Positions 1 through 6,182 of a stretch of 10,143 nt of DNA are shown in pieces; within the stretch, counting starts at the first letter, position 1, and every line of letters begins with the position of its first letter. A model generated the notes under the pieces. That model saw only the letters and a program-made list of their open reading frames with translations. It did no database searches and was not told where the DNA came from. This DNA comes from Lachnospiraceae bacterium (GTDB taxonomy: Bacteria > Bacillota > Clostridia > Lachnospirales > Lachnospiraceae): assembly GCA_017476305.1 (NCBI GenBank), contig JAFVAA010000619.1, positions 1-10,143 on the forward strand, in the 5' to 3' direction. The position numbers were made by a program, and so were the translations under genes.

Positions 1-144
1 GAGAATTGCTCTGCAAATATGATACGCTTTGAAACAGGAAGTGTACTAAGTGATAACGGAAATAGCATGGAGCACATGGCATCCTTTAATTATGCATATA
101 AATTAACAGCAGTCAGAGATTGGATCTTCCAGCAGAAAAACTAG
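1..144 (+). CDS. 3' end of an unidentified gene (last 47 codons)
   Basis: Frame 1 is open from the first base to a TAG at 142-144, giving 47 residues that end in FNYAYKLTAVRDWIFQQKN. An internal ATG at 19 has no ribosome site in front of it, so this is read as the C-terminus of a longer protein that starts outside the window. The closing hydrophobic/aromatic segment with a DWI motif is reminiscent of the C-terminal helix of trypsin-like (S1) serine proteases, but the catalytic residues are not in view, so no function is assigned. A strong terminator begins 28 bp after the stop, which supports a real gene end. The gene converges with the nfn block on the other strand. Confidence 0.6.
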   Translation, partial: ENCSANMIRFETGSVLSDNGNSMEHMASFNYAYKLTAVRDWIFQQKN

Positions 145-172
145 TATAACATTTTCTAAAGCATTACAAAGC

Positions 173-221
173 AAAAACCATATCATAAAAATTGTAGATG
201 ATTTTTATGATATGGTTTTTT
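173..221. terminator. Bidirectional intrinsic terminator between convergent genes
   Basis: A perfect 20-bp inverted repeat (173-192 pairs with 201-220) encloses an 8-nt loop (193-200). The outer bases are five A on the left and T on the right, so the transcript ends in a U run in either direction (six U on the plus strand, five on the minus strand). It lies 28 bp after the plus-strand stop at 144 and about 60 bp after the minus-strand nfnB stop at 280, so it can serve both converging transcripts. The rest of 145-279 holds nothing else that I can see. Confidence 0.9.
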
Positions 222-279
222 CATATGCTGCATTCACAAAACGGCTGTAAAACCGGTAAAATCCAGTGTAAAAGCACTT

Positions 280-1668
280 CTACTTCCTTAGAAACTCATC
301 AATCCCCTTTGCAGCAGCCTTTCCAGCCCCCATCGCAAGGATTACGGTCGCTGCTCCCGTCACGGCATCTCCACCGGCATATACCTTTGCCTTTGAAGTC
401 TGTCCGTTTGTCTCCTCTGCCACGATACATTTTCTTTTATTGATATCTAATCCCTCCGTCGTAGAAGAAATCAGAGGATTCGGACTGGTTCCAAGGGACA
501 TGATCACTGTATCCACCGCAATCGTAAATTCAGATCCCTTTACCTCGACTGGTCTCCTTCTGCCAGACTCATCCGGCTCCCCAAGCTCCATGCGGATACA
601 CTCCATACCAGTTACATTTCCTGCATCATCTGTAAAAATCTGCGTCGGATTCGTCAAAAGGTCAAAGATGATCCCCTCCTCCTTCGCATGATGAACCTCC
701 TCCACTCTGGCAGGAAGCTCCTCCTCACTGCGGCGGTACACAATATGTACCTCTGCACCTAAACGAAGTGCGGTTCTGGCTGCATCCATCGCCACATTAC
801 CGCCACCCACGACAGCGACCTTTTTTCCGGCAATGATCGGTGTATCATAATCCTCACAGGATGCTTTCATCAGATTGCTTCTCGTCAGATACTCATTTGC
901 AGAAAATACCCCATTTGCATTTTCCCCCGGAATCCCCATAAATCTCGGAAGTCCGGCACCGGAGCCGATAAATACGGCATCGAAGCCTTCTTCGTTTAAA
1001 AGCTCATCTACCGTAGTAGATTTTCCAATCACCACATTGGTTTCTATTTTTACCCCAAGGGATTTCACATTTTCAATCTCGGCATCGACTACTCTGGTCT
1101 TTGGCAGACGGAACTCCGGAATTCCATAGGAGAGTACCCCGCCCGCCTTATGAAGTGCCTCAAAGATTGTCACCTCATAGCCAAGCTTTGCGAGATCCCC
1201 TGCACATGTCAGCCCCGCAGGACCGGAACCGATGACTGCCACCTTCTTTCCATTTAAGGACTCTGCCTTTTCCGGCTTGATTCCCATCTCTCTCGCTGTA
1301 TCTGCGACATAACGCTCCAGCTTTCCGATAGAAACCGGATCTCCTTTGATTCCCCGGATACACTTCGCTTCACATTGGCTCTCCTGCGGACATACACGAC
1401 CACAGACTGCCGGAAGTGCGGAGTATTTCCCGATTACATGGTAAGCACCTTCTACATTTCCCTCCCCGACTTCTTTAATAAACCCAGGAATATCAATATT
1501 TACCGGACATCCCTTGACGCACTGGGGATTTTTACACTGCAGGCATCTGGTCGCCTCTGCTTCTGCTTCTTCTTTATTATATCCTAAACAAACCTCTTCA
1601 AAGTTTGTCGCACGTACCTTCGGATCCTGCTCCCTGACAGGAATTCTCTTTAATACATCTACTTCCAT
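280..1668 (-). CDS. nfnB: NfnB-type NADPH/FAD iron-sulfur oxidoreductase subunit (GltD/GltA-like)
   Basis: A 462-aa cytosolic flavoprotein of the glutamate-synthase small-subunit family. Eight N-terminal cysteines (42, 45, 50, 54 and 89, 93, 99, 103) fit two [4Fe-4S] clusters. A FAD fold has GSGPAG at 147-152, an NADPH-binding fold has GGGNVAMDAA at 288-297 followed by VYRRSEEELPAR, and a closing FAD motif AGGDAVTGAA lies at 431-440. Start choice: the ATG at 1668 has GGAGG at 1674-1678 with 5-nt spacing; an in-frame start at 1692 lies upstream of that site and is less likely. The gene follows nfnA by 27 nt. In NfnAB enzymes this subunit takes electrons from NADPH at the bifurcating FAD, so NADP(H), NAD(H) and ferredoxin are interconverted. 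Databases often call it glutamate synthase small chain, but no large subunit is present here and its partner is nfnA. A related Sud-type role cannot be excluded. Confidence 0.9.
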   Translation of the reverse strand: MEVDVLKRIPVREQDPKVRATNFEEVCLGYNKEEAEAEATRCLQCKNPQCVKGCPVNIDIPGFIKEVGEGNVEGAYHVIGKYSALPAVCGRVCPQESQCEAKCIRGIKGDPVSIGKLERYVADTAREMGIKPEKAESLNGKKVAVIGSGPAGLTCAGDLAKLGYEVTIFEALHKAGGVLSYGIPEFRLPKTRVVDAEIENVKSLGVKIETNVVIGKSTTVDELLNEEGFDAVFIGSGAGLPRFMGIPGENANGVFSANEYLTRSNLMKASCEDYDTPIIAGKKVAVVGGGNVAMDAARTALRLGAEVHIVYRRSEEELPARVEEVHHAKEEGIIFDLLTNPTQIFTDDAGNVTGMECIRMELGEPDESGRRRPVEVKGSEFTIAVDTVIMSLGTSPNPLISSTTEGLDINKRKCIVAEETNGQTSKAKVYAGGDAVTGAATVILAMGAGKAAAKGIDEFLRK

Positions 1669-1695
1669 GATTACCTCCAAATCTATTCTCAAATA

Positions 1696-2577
1696 TTAGT
1701 CACAGTTTCCACATCCGCCATGATGCGTCTCACCCTCTTCATACCTTAGCTTTGCCAGACCTTCCTCGCTCTTATACATTGCCTGGCGCTTCATCGCCTG
1801 ATCAAAATCCACCAGATGACCATCAAACTCCGGACCATCCACACAGGCGAACTTCACCTCGTCTCCAACCTGTAAACGACAGGCACCACACATCCCGGTA
1901 CCATCAACCATGATCGGATTCATGCTGACGATGGTAGGAATACCAAGCTCCTTTGTAAGCTTTGCCACGAACTTCATCATGATCATCGGTCCGATGGCAA
2001 CTACTCTCGTATAGGTCTTTCCCTGATTTCCCACCAGATCATTGATCTGGTCACAGCCATTCCCCTTAAAACCATAGGAACCGTCATCCGTCGCCACATA
2101 GAGATTTTCTGCAACCTCGCGCATCTCATTTTCTAAAATCATGATATCCTTCGTTCTGGCTCCAATGATAACATCCACACCGATTCCATGCTCCTTCATC
2201 CACTTTACCTGCGGATAGACCGGTGCCGTTCCTACACCACCACAAACAAAAAGAATATGTTCCTTTTTCAACTCCTCCACAGGCATTTCGATAAGCTCGG
2301 ACGCATTTCCCAAAGGTCCCACGAAATCCATATAGGAATCTCCCACTTCATATTTCTGCAGCTCCTGTGTTCCAACCCCTACGACCTGAAACACAATCGT
2401 CACGATTCCCTTTTCCCTGTCATAGTCACAAATCGTCAGAGGAATCCTCTCCCCCCTCTCATCTGCCTTTACGATGACAAACTGTCCCGGTTTGCAGGAC
2501 TTTGCCACTCTTGGTGCTTCAATATCCATCAACCAGATATTGTTCGCCAGATATTCCTTCTTTAAAATCTTAAACAT
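1696..2577 (-). CDS. nfnA: NfnA-type ferredoxin-NADP+ reductase subunit (DHOD electron-transfer-like)
   Basis: A 293-aa protein of the ferredoxin-reductase/PyrK-like superfamily. An FAD-binding barrel covers about residues 1-100, including RIPLTICDYD at 44-53. An NAD(H)-binding domain follows (CGGVGTAPVYPQV at 112-124). The C-terminal [2Fe-2S] segment is MVDGTGMCGACR at 223-234 with a further Cys at 245. The pattern of Asp225 plus Cys230, Cys233 and Cys245 matches the unusual one-Asp/three-Cys cluster described for Thermotoga NfnA. The tail carries an extra GGCGNC. The ATG at 2577 has GGAGG at 2583-2587 with 5-nt spacing; the in-frame ATG at 2613 overlaps the upstream gene and lacks such a site. 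It pairs with the adjacent nfnB and would carry the NAD(H) site of the complex. A sulfide- or dihydroorotate-dehydrogenase label is possible in databases, but the neighbour favours NfnA. Confidence 0.88.
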   Translation of the reverse strand: MFKILKKEYLANNIWLMDIEAPRVAKSCKPGQFVIVKADERGERIPLTICDYDREKGIVTIVFQVVGVGTQELQKYEVGDSYMDFVGPLGNASELIEMPVEELKKEHILFVCGGVGTAPVYPQVKWMKEHGIGVDVIIGARTKDIMILENEMREVAENLYVATDDGSYGFKGNGCDQINDLVGNQGKTYTRVVAIGPMIMMKFVAKLTKELGIPTIVSMNPIMVDGTGMCGACRLQVGDEVKFACVDGPEFDGHLVDFDQAMKRQAMYKSEEGLAKLRYEEGETHHGGCGNCD

Positions 2578-2600
2578 AACAGCCTCCATCTTTCTTGTAT

Positions 2601-2858
2601 TTATACCTTCCACTTTTGATTTCGAATCACATCCATAAAAACATCCTTGTGATCAGAAATATAAGCATATATTTGACTTCGCTTTACTTCATTTGAAACT
2701 CTGTCACCTATTTCATGTTGTAAGTATTCCAGATTAAATATTTCCGTAAAACCATTTCTTCTTACCAAAACAACAAAATCATTGTAATATAAGGTTCCTT
2801 CTTTTTCAAATATGCAAATCTCATACCCCAGAAGCTTTTTCATGACCTTACATGCCAT
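2601..2858 (-). CDS. Small unknown protein, 85 aa
   Basis: I do not recognise this protein. It is an 85-residue soluble product with no signal peptide or membrane segment: a basic start (MACKVMKKLLG), a beta-rich middle (YEICIFEKEGTLYYNDFVV), then a charged, probably helical half ending RNQKWKV. The start is the ATG at 2858, with GGAGG at 2866-2870 and 7-nt spacing. That ribosome site sits in the last codons of the upstream gene, whose stop ends only 2 nt before this ATG, so translation is probably coupled. nfnA follows after 23 nt. Two 60-base samples (2641-2760) contain about 30% G+C, against 50% in a sample of nfnA (1801-1860), which hints at a different origin. Confidence 0.72.
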   Translation of the reverse strand: MACKVMKKLLGYEICIFEKEGTLYYNDFVVLVRRNGFTEIFNLEYLQHEIGDRVSNEVKRSQIYAYISDHKDVFMDVIRNQKWKV

Positions 2859-2860
2859 AT

Positions 2861-3112
2861 TTAGTCCTCCCAATCTGGCAATCTATATAAAAGCTTCGTC
2901 TCCCAAATCTCTCTTAATGATTTTTTAAATTCCTCATACCATGCCATGAGAACAGGAACTACATATTTAGAAAAATTGCCTTCAATCTCACCTGTAATAA
3001 TATTGATTTCCCCAAAAATATCATCATCCTTATAGTATACAGAGGCAACCGGACCATTTTTAAAGTCTTGATCCATCGAAATTTCAATATCATTAAATTC
3101 CGTAATAATCAT
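2861..3112 (-). CDS. Small unknown protein, 83 aa, acidic C-terminus
   Basis: An 83-residue soluble protein that I do not recognise. It begins MIITEFNDIEISMDQDF, has a short beta-like stretch (ASVYYKDDDIFGEINIITGEIEG) and then an aromatic helix (VVPVLMAWYEEFKKSLREIWE), ending RLPDWED. The last half has the general look of the DUF4160 C-terminus (a GxIxG turn followed by a helix containing W...W), but the match is weak and may be chance. The ATG at 3112 has GGAGG at 3119-3123 with 6-nt spacing; the reading frame extends upstream without a stop, but that part overlaps the CYTH gene and has no better start. A 60-base sample (2941-3000) is about 33% G+C. It is tightly coupled to the 85-aa gene downstream, so the two probably work together. 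Confidence 0.7.
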   Translation of the reverse strand: MIITEFNDIEISMDQDFKNGPVASVYYKDDDIFGEINIITGEIEGNFSKYVVPVLMAWYEEFKKSLREIWETKLLYRLPDWED

Positions 3113-3140
3113 ATTTCTCCTCCTCTCTGTATATATGCCA

Positions 3141-3656
3141 CTAACCTTCGTCCAAATCTGTCTTTTTCTTCTCAAACACCGACAGATCAGCACACTTCGC
3201 CAAAAAGCTGTTCGTGTACCGGATATCCATGCTGACATCCTCCCCGAACCACTCCGGGGGCTGAAATGCCTTCACATCTTCCTCATCCCGAAACTCCACT
3301 TCTATGAAGTGAAGCCCCTCTAAAGCACCATGAAAGACATCCAGTTCTCCTGTATGTCCATCCGGAAGCGGAATCAGATATCTCGTCTTCGTAATCATAT
3401 GTCCATCCGTCTTTTTCCTCAGATGATAATAACCATCAAAAGTGAGGGGCATCTCGATTTCCTGATTCACCCTGGCTTCCACCTGAATCTGATTTGTCCC
3501 CCACTTCGCTTTATAGGTCAATATATAATCCTCATCACTTTTCCGGATGCGTACCGTAGGACTCGTACACAAATAGCCCTGCTCCAATTCCTTATTTTCA
3601 AAAGAATCCAGAGCGGCGGGCAATCCCTTAATCAAAAACTTTTTTTCAATTTCCAT
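3141..3656 (-). CDS. CYTH-domain protein (triphosphate tunnel metalloenzyme / class IV cyclase-like)
   Basis: A 171-aa protein covering one complete CYTH domain. The family signature ExExK is at the N-terminus (EIEKK, residues 2-6). It is followed by the alternating charged residues of the tunnel: R36 and R38 (TVRIRK), K49 (LTYKAK), E66 and E68 (QEIEMP), K90 and R92 (TKTRYLIP), E104 and D106 (GELDVF), E119 and E121 (IEVEF), and the closing DIRYTNSFLAK at 144-154. Characterised members hydrolyse inorganic or thiamine triphosphate, or make cAMP, in a metal-dependent way; small bacterial versions of this length are most often tripolyphosphatases, so that is the likelier activity. The sequence alone does not settle the substrate. 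The start ATG at 3656 has only a weak AGGGA ribosome site. The next gene begins 28 nt downstream. Confidence 0.85.
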   Translation of the reverse strand: MEIEKKFLIKGLPAALDSFENKELEQGYLCTSPTVRIRKSDEDYILTYKAKWGTNQIQVEARVNQEIEMPLTFDGYYHLRKKTDGHMITKTRYLIPLPDGHTGELDVFHGALEGLHFIEVEFRDEEDVKAFQPPEWFGEDVSMDIRYTNSFLAKCADLSVFEKKKTDLDEG

Positions 3657-3723
3657 CTCAATCCCTGTCTATACAACGAACACAGCATCCTTCTTTTATC
3701 GGATGATATGAAGTATGTATTTC

Positions 3724-3888
3724 CTATTTCCCTTCCTTCGCATTTTTACTTTTACGAAGTGAAATTCCTGCCTTGATTCCTAAGAAAGCAACCACTCCAT
3801 AAATGATATACTTTACCAAATACCAGATAAATGCTCCTCCAAAGGATAACTCCGCAATGGACTCCACTCCTTTTGCCAATAATGCCAT
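3724..3888 (-). CDS. Small single-pass membrane protein, 54 aa
   Basis: A 54-codon gene with one of the best ribosome sites in the window: AGGAGG at 3897-3902, 8 nt from the ATG at 3888. The product starts MALLAKGVESIAELSFGG, runs through a hydrophobic segment at about residues 19-42 (AFIWYLVKYIIYGVVAFLGI) and ends in a basic tail (SLRKSKNAKEGK). The charge pattern (neutral or acidic start, basic end) suggests an inner-membrane peptide with its C-terminus in the cytosol. There is no cleavage site, so it is probably not secreted. It sits 67 nt before the CYTH gene and may be the first gene of that transcript. I do not recognise a named family; a regulator or accessory subunit of a membrane protein is possible but is only a guess. 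Confidence 0.75.
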   Translation of the reverse strand: MALLAKGVESIAELSFGGAFIWYLVKYIIYGVVAFLGIKAGISLRKSKNAKEGK

Positions 3889-3950
3889 AATTCCTACCTC
3901 CTGTAAATGTAAATTATTTGAATCATAAATCTATCAATGATAATTTGGCT

Positions 3951-3971
3951 TTGGAACAAAATTTGTTCCAA
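3951..3971. repeat. Perfect 21-bp palindrome, operator-like
   Basis: TTGGAACAAA (3951-3960) and TTTGTTCCAA (3962-3971) are exact reverse complements around a single central A. The palindrome lies in the 114-bp gap between the hisIE stop (4003) and the start of the 54-aa gene (3888). On the minus strand no U run follows it, so a classic terminator is unlikely. A repressor site for the downstream gene block is plausible, but I found no convincing -35/-10 pair beside it (TATGAT at minus-strand 3920-3915 is the best -10, without a good -35). It matches no operator consensus I know. Confidence 0.5.
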
Positions 3972-4002
3972 GGTTTCCATATCCATGAAACGCTTTTTCG
4001 CA

Positions 4003-5268
4003 TCACTTCCTGCGGTTCACTAACTCCTTCGTGATATCATTCCAATCCAGACCACACTCTGCCATCAGAACCATCATATGATACAGGAAATCCGCAATTT
4101 CGTACTTTAATTCCTCTTTTTCCGGATTTTTTGCCGCAATGATAATCTCCGAAGCTTCCTCTCCGCACTTCTTTAAAATCTTATCGATTCCTTTTTCAAA
4201 AAGATAATTCGTATAAGAGCCTTCCTTCGGATTCCTTTTTCTCTCTGCAATCAGTTCATAGTCCTCCGTCAGTACAGTAAGCGGATTCGTCGCCACATAG
4301 TCCTTCTTCGCCAGCTCTTGAAAGAAGCAGCTTCTCTTTCCTGTATGACACGCTGCACCGATCTGCCTGACCTTTGCTAATATTGTATCATTATCACAGT
4401 CTAACATCAACCTTTTTACATACTGAAAATGTCCGGAGGTCTCCCCCTTCAGCCAAAGCTTCTGTCTGCTTCTGCTGTAATAGGTCATCCGCCCTGTTTC
4501 TATCGTCTTTTTATAGGATGTCTCATTCATATAAGCCATCATCAGAACCTCGTCTGTACGATAATCCTGAACGATTACGGGAATCAGTCCGTTTTCCATC
4601 AGCTTAAAATCACTGAAATCGATAAGGCTCTCAAAGACCTCTACATCAATTCCCTGTTTTTTCAGAGAACGCTTTGCCTTATAGATATCCTTTTCTTCAA
4701 AGTAATTCGTAAGCACCGCAGGCACATTCTCATAGGAAAAAATATCTGCGAAATCAATTCTCACCAGACCGTCTGTGATAAGAACCTCTATTTTCGTCTG
4801 ACAGATAGCATCCGAAAAGCTTTTCGTCGTATCAATGTGTTTGAGCATCGCCGCCCCGAAGCCTCTGTCATAAAAAGCATCTAACCTTTCCGCAGTCTGA
4901 AAATCCGCCTTCATATCAATCTCGATCACCAGACGTTCTCTCCCGAACCGCGAAACGATTTTCTCCATTTCCTTTTCTGCTGGAAGAAGTGCCTTTCTGA
5001 TAACCACTCTTTCTGCCCCTGTATAGAGTGCCTTCTTCGCATCCTCGAAACGCTCTACATAAATCCCCACGATAAACGGGATATCAATTTCCTTTTCAAT
5101 CGCCCTGACCGTAGCCAAAAACTCCTCTCTGGAAGTCTCATCCCCGGTAAAATTATATAAATACAGACCATCTGCACCCTCACAGGAATAACGGTCTGCC
5201 AGACGTATCACACTTGCAGAAGCTTCATTTTCCGCATTGATAAAAGGAATCAATTTTTTTCGGCTCAT
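4003..5268 (-). CDS. hisIE: HisF/HisA-like domain fused to HisI and HisE (bifunctional PRA-CH / PRA-PH)
   Basis: A 421-aa protein, about twice the usual HisIE length. Residues 1 to about 215 resemble the HisA/HisF half-barrel repeats ([38 protein letters not shown]). The first catalytic Asp of HisF (Asp11 in Thermotoga) falls on Asn11, while the second is kept as Asp118. The HisI domain (about 225-318) has the metal-binding DCDND at 290-294 and Cys307 and Cys314, with the usual HTGKRSCF. HisE (about 350-421) has GEEASE at 369-374 and YEIADFLYH at 389-397. HisE removes pyrophosphate from phosphoribosyl-ATP and HisI opens the ring of phosphoribosyl-AMP: steps 2 and 3 of histidine synthesis, in the cytosol. 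The ATG at 5268 has GGAGG at 5275-5279. It lies 90 nt after hisB and has its own promoter. The HisF-like part is probably not catalytic. Confidence 0.92.
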   Translation of the reverse strand: MSRKKLIPFINAENEASASVIRLADRYSCEGADGLYLYNFTGDETSREEFLATVRAIEKEIDIPFIVGIYVERFEDAKKALYTGAERVVIRKALLPAEKEMEKIVSRFGRERLVIEIDMKADFQTAERLDAFYDRGFGAAMLKHIDTTKSFSDAICQTKIEVLITDGLVRIDFADIFSYENVPAVLTNYFEEKDIYKAKRSLKKQGIDVEVFESLIDFSDFKLMENGLIPVIVQDYRTDEVLMMAYMNETSYKKTIETGRMTYYSRSRQKLWLKGETSGHFQYVKRLMLDCDNDTILAKVRQIGAACHTGKRSCFFQELAKKDYVATNPLTVLTEDYELIAERKRNPKEGSYTNYLFEKGIDKILKKCGEEASEIIIAAKNPEKEELKYEIADFLYHMMVLMAECGLDWNDITKELVNRRK

Positions 5269-5294
5269 ATTTTTCCTCCAACTGCTAATAATTT

Positions 5295-5316
5295 GTTACT
5301 ATTCACGAATAGTAAC
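5295..5316. promoter_or_regulatory. Candidate operator: 10-bp perfect dyad just downstream of the hisIE promoter
   Basis: GTTACTATTC (5295-5304) and GAATAGTAAC (5307-5316) form a perfect dyad around AC. On the minus strand it covers roughly +4 to +25 of the predicted hisIE transcript, a position where a bound repressor would block transcription. The ACTA...TAGT half-sites recall TrpR-family operators; a TrpR-like regulator (HisR/YerC) of histidine genes in Firmicutes is known to me only from memory. The arms also resemble the ends of the MITE-like element at 6035-6182, so a small repeat is an alternative reading. Confidence 0.55.
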
Positions 5317-5326
5317 TATCTCTAAC

Positions 5327-5355
5327 ATTATACACGTTTCTTCCCAAAAACGCAA
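5327..5355 (-). promoter_or_regulatory. Sigma-A type promoter of hisIE
   Basis: Read on the minus strand: -35 TTGCGT (5355-5350), 17-bp spacer, -10 TATAAT (5332-5327, perfect consensus). Transcription would begin near 5320, giving a leader of about 52 nt that includes the dyad at 5295-5316. It lies immediately after the hisB stop codon, so hisIE can be expressed apart from hisB. Confidence 0.65.
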
Positions 5356-5358
5356 ATC

Positions 5359-5955
5359 CTACAGACTCCCCTTCGTAGAAAGCACATCAGAAATCCTTGT
5401 ATCAAAAGAAACCGCTTCATCCAGTGCCTTTGCAAACGCTTTAAATGCCGCCTCGATCACATGATGATTATTCCCGCCCGAAAGCATCTTGAAATGAAGA
5501 TTCATCCCTGCACTGTAGCTGACTGCATAGAAAAATTCATGCACCATTTCCGTATCGAACTCCCCGACTCTTGGTACGGTAAAAGCCAAATCCTCGTTTA
5601 AATACGGTCTCCCGGACAGATCCAAAGCACAAAGCACCAAAGACTCATCCATCGGTAGAATAAAATTTCCAAATCTTTTGATTCCCTTCTTATCTCCGAC
5701 TGCCCTTTTGATTGATTCACCTAATACAATTCCGGTATCCTCGATCGTATGATGGGAATCCACCTCCAAATCACCCTTTGCTGCAAGCTCCAGATCAAAC
5801 AGACCATGTCTGGCGAAACTGTTCAGCATATGATCAAAAAAACCAATTCCAGTACTGATCTCTGCCTTTCCTGTCCCGTCTAAATCCAGGGAAAGGGTAA
5901 TTTCCGTTTCCCCTGTCACCCTTTCCACCTTTGCCACTCTGCTCTTTTCTGACAT
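5359..5955 (-). CDS. hisB: Imidazoleglycerol-phosphate dehydratase
   Basis: A 198-aa protein, the normal length of monofunctional HisB. All family signatures are present: GFFDHML at 38-44, DSHHTIED at 66-73, and NNHHVIEAAFKA at 162-173. The paired histidines and acidic residues bind the catalytic manganese. It dehydrates imidazoleglycerol phosphate to imidazoleacetol phosphate, step 6 of histidine biosynthesis, as a cytosolic 24-mer in known cases. The ATG at 5955 has GGAGG at 5961-5965 with 5-nt spacing; the in-frame ATG at 5967 overlaps that ribosome site and is rejected. hisIE follows 90 nt downstream. No other his genes are in the window, so the pathway must be split or continue elsewhere in the genome. 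Confidence 0.96.
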   Translation of the reverse strand: MSEKSRVAKVERVTGETEITLSLDLDGTGKAEISTGIGFFDHMLNSFARHGLFDLELAAKGDLEVDSHHTIEDTGIVLGESIKRAVGDKKGIKRFGNFILPMDESLVLCALDLSGRPYLNEDLAFTVPRVGEFDTEMVHEFFYAVSYSAGMNLHFKMLSGGNNHHVIEAAFKAFAKALDEAVSFDTRISDVLSTKGSL

Positions 5956-5977
5956 AACATCCTCCATCTAATACTAT

Positions 5978-6006
5978 ATTTTACCCGACAACCCATCTAT
6001 AGGCAA
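5978..6006 (-). promoter_or_regulatory. Sigma-A type promoter of hisB
   Basis: On the minus strand: -35 TTGCCT (6006-6001), 17-bp spacer, -10 TAAAAT (5983-5978). The predicted start near 5971 gives a leader of only about 16 nt before the hisB ATG, enough for its GGAGG site but too short for an attenuator or T-box. The MITE-like element begins about 20 bp upstream of the -35. Confidence 0.6.
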
Positions 6007-6046
6007 GCTCTTTTACTCTAAAAGTTCAATTTTCGTTACATTTCAC

Positions 6047-6078
6047 ACGGTAGTGAACACTCTGCTGTTCACTACCGT
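6047..6078. repeat. Hairpin A inside the MITE-like element
   Basis: A perfect 13-bp stem (6047-6059 with 6066-6078) and a 6-nt loop. No U run follows on either strand, so it is not a standard terminator. Confidence 0.8.
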
Positions 6079-6103
6079 CCCAAGGTGTAAATTCAGCCAA
6101 TAA

Positions 6104-6150
6104 AGCACTAAGCCTATCGCGCAATGCGCGATTTTCAATGGCTTAGTGCT
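6104..6150. repeat. Two-tier hairpin B inside the MITE-like element
   Basis: The outer stem is 11 bp (AGCACTAAGCC at 6104-6114 with 6140-6150) and the inner stem is 7 bp (ATCGCGC at 6116-6122 with 6126-6132) around AAT. The two are separated by a bulge of 1 nt on one side and 7 nt on the other. It abuts hairpin C without any spacer. Confidence 0.8.
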
Positions 6151-6182
6151 GTTACAGTTTACACGAATGTGTGAACTGTAAC
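6151..6182. repeat. Hairpin C, right end of the MITE-like element
   Basis: A 14-bp stem (6151-6164 with 6169-6182) with one T/G pair (6160 with 6173) and a GAAT loop. Its left arm (6151-6165) is also a direct repeat of the element's left end (6035-6049), 13 of 15 bases identical. Confidence 0.8.

Noticed and set aside
3298..3312. Small palindrome (CACTTCTATGAAGTG)
   Set aside because: It lies inside the CYTH coding region, is short and is explained by codon sequence.
3657..3723. Separate promoter for the CYTH gene
   Set aside because: TATAGA is present near the gene start, but no acceptable -35 lies at proper spacing; co-transcription with the 54-aa gene is simpler.
3951..3971. LexA box or rho-independent terminator
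   Set aside because: The GAAC/GTTC halves are 7 nt apart instead of the 4 of the Gram-positive LexA consensus, and no U run follows on either strand in the right place.
6035..6182. CRISPR array or tandem repeat
   Set aside because: The repeats are inverted and unequal in spacing, with no regularly spaced direct repeat units and no cas genes.
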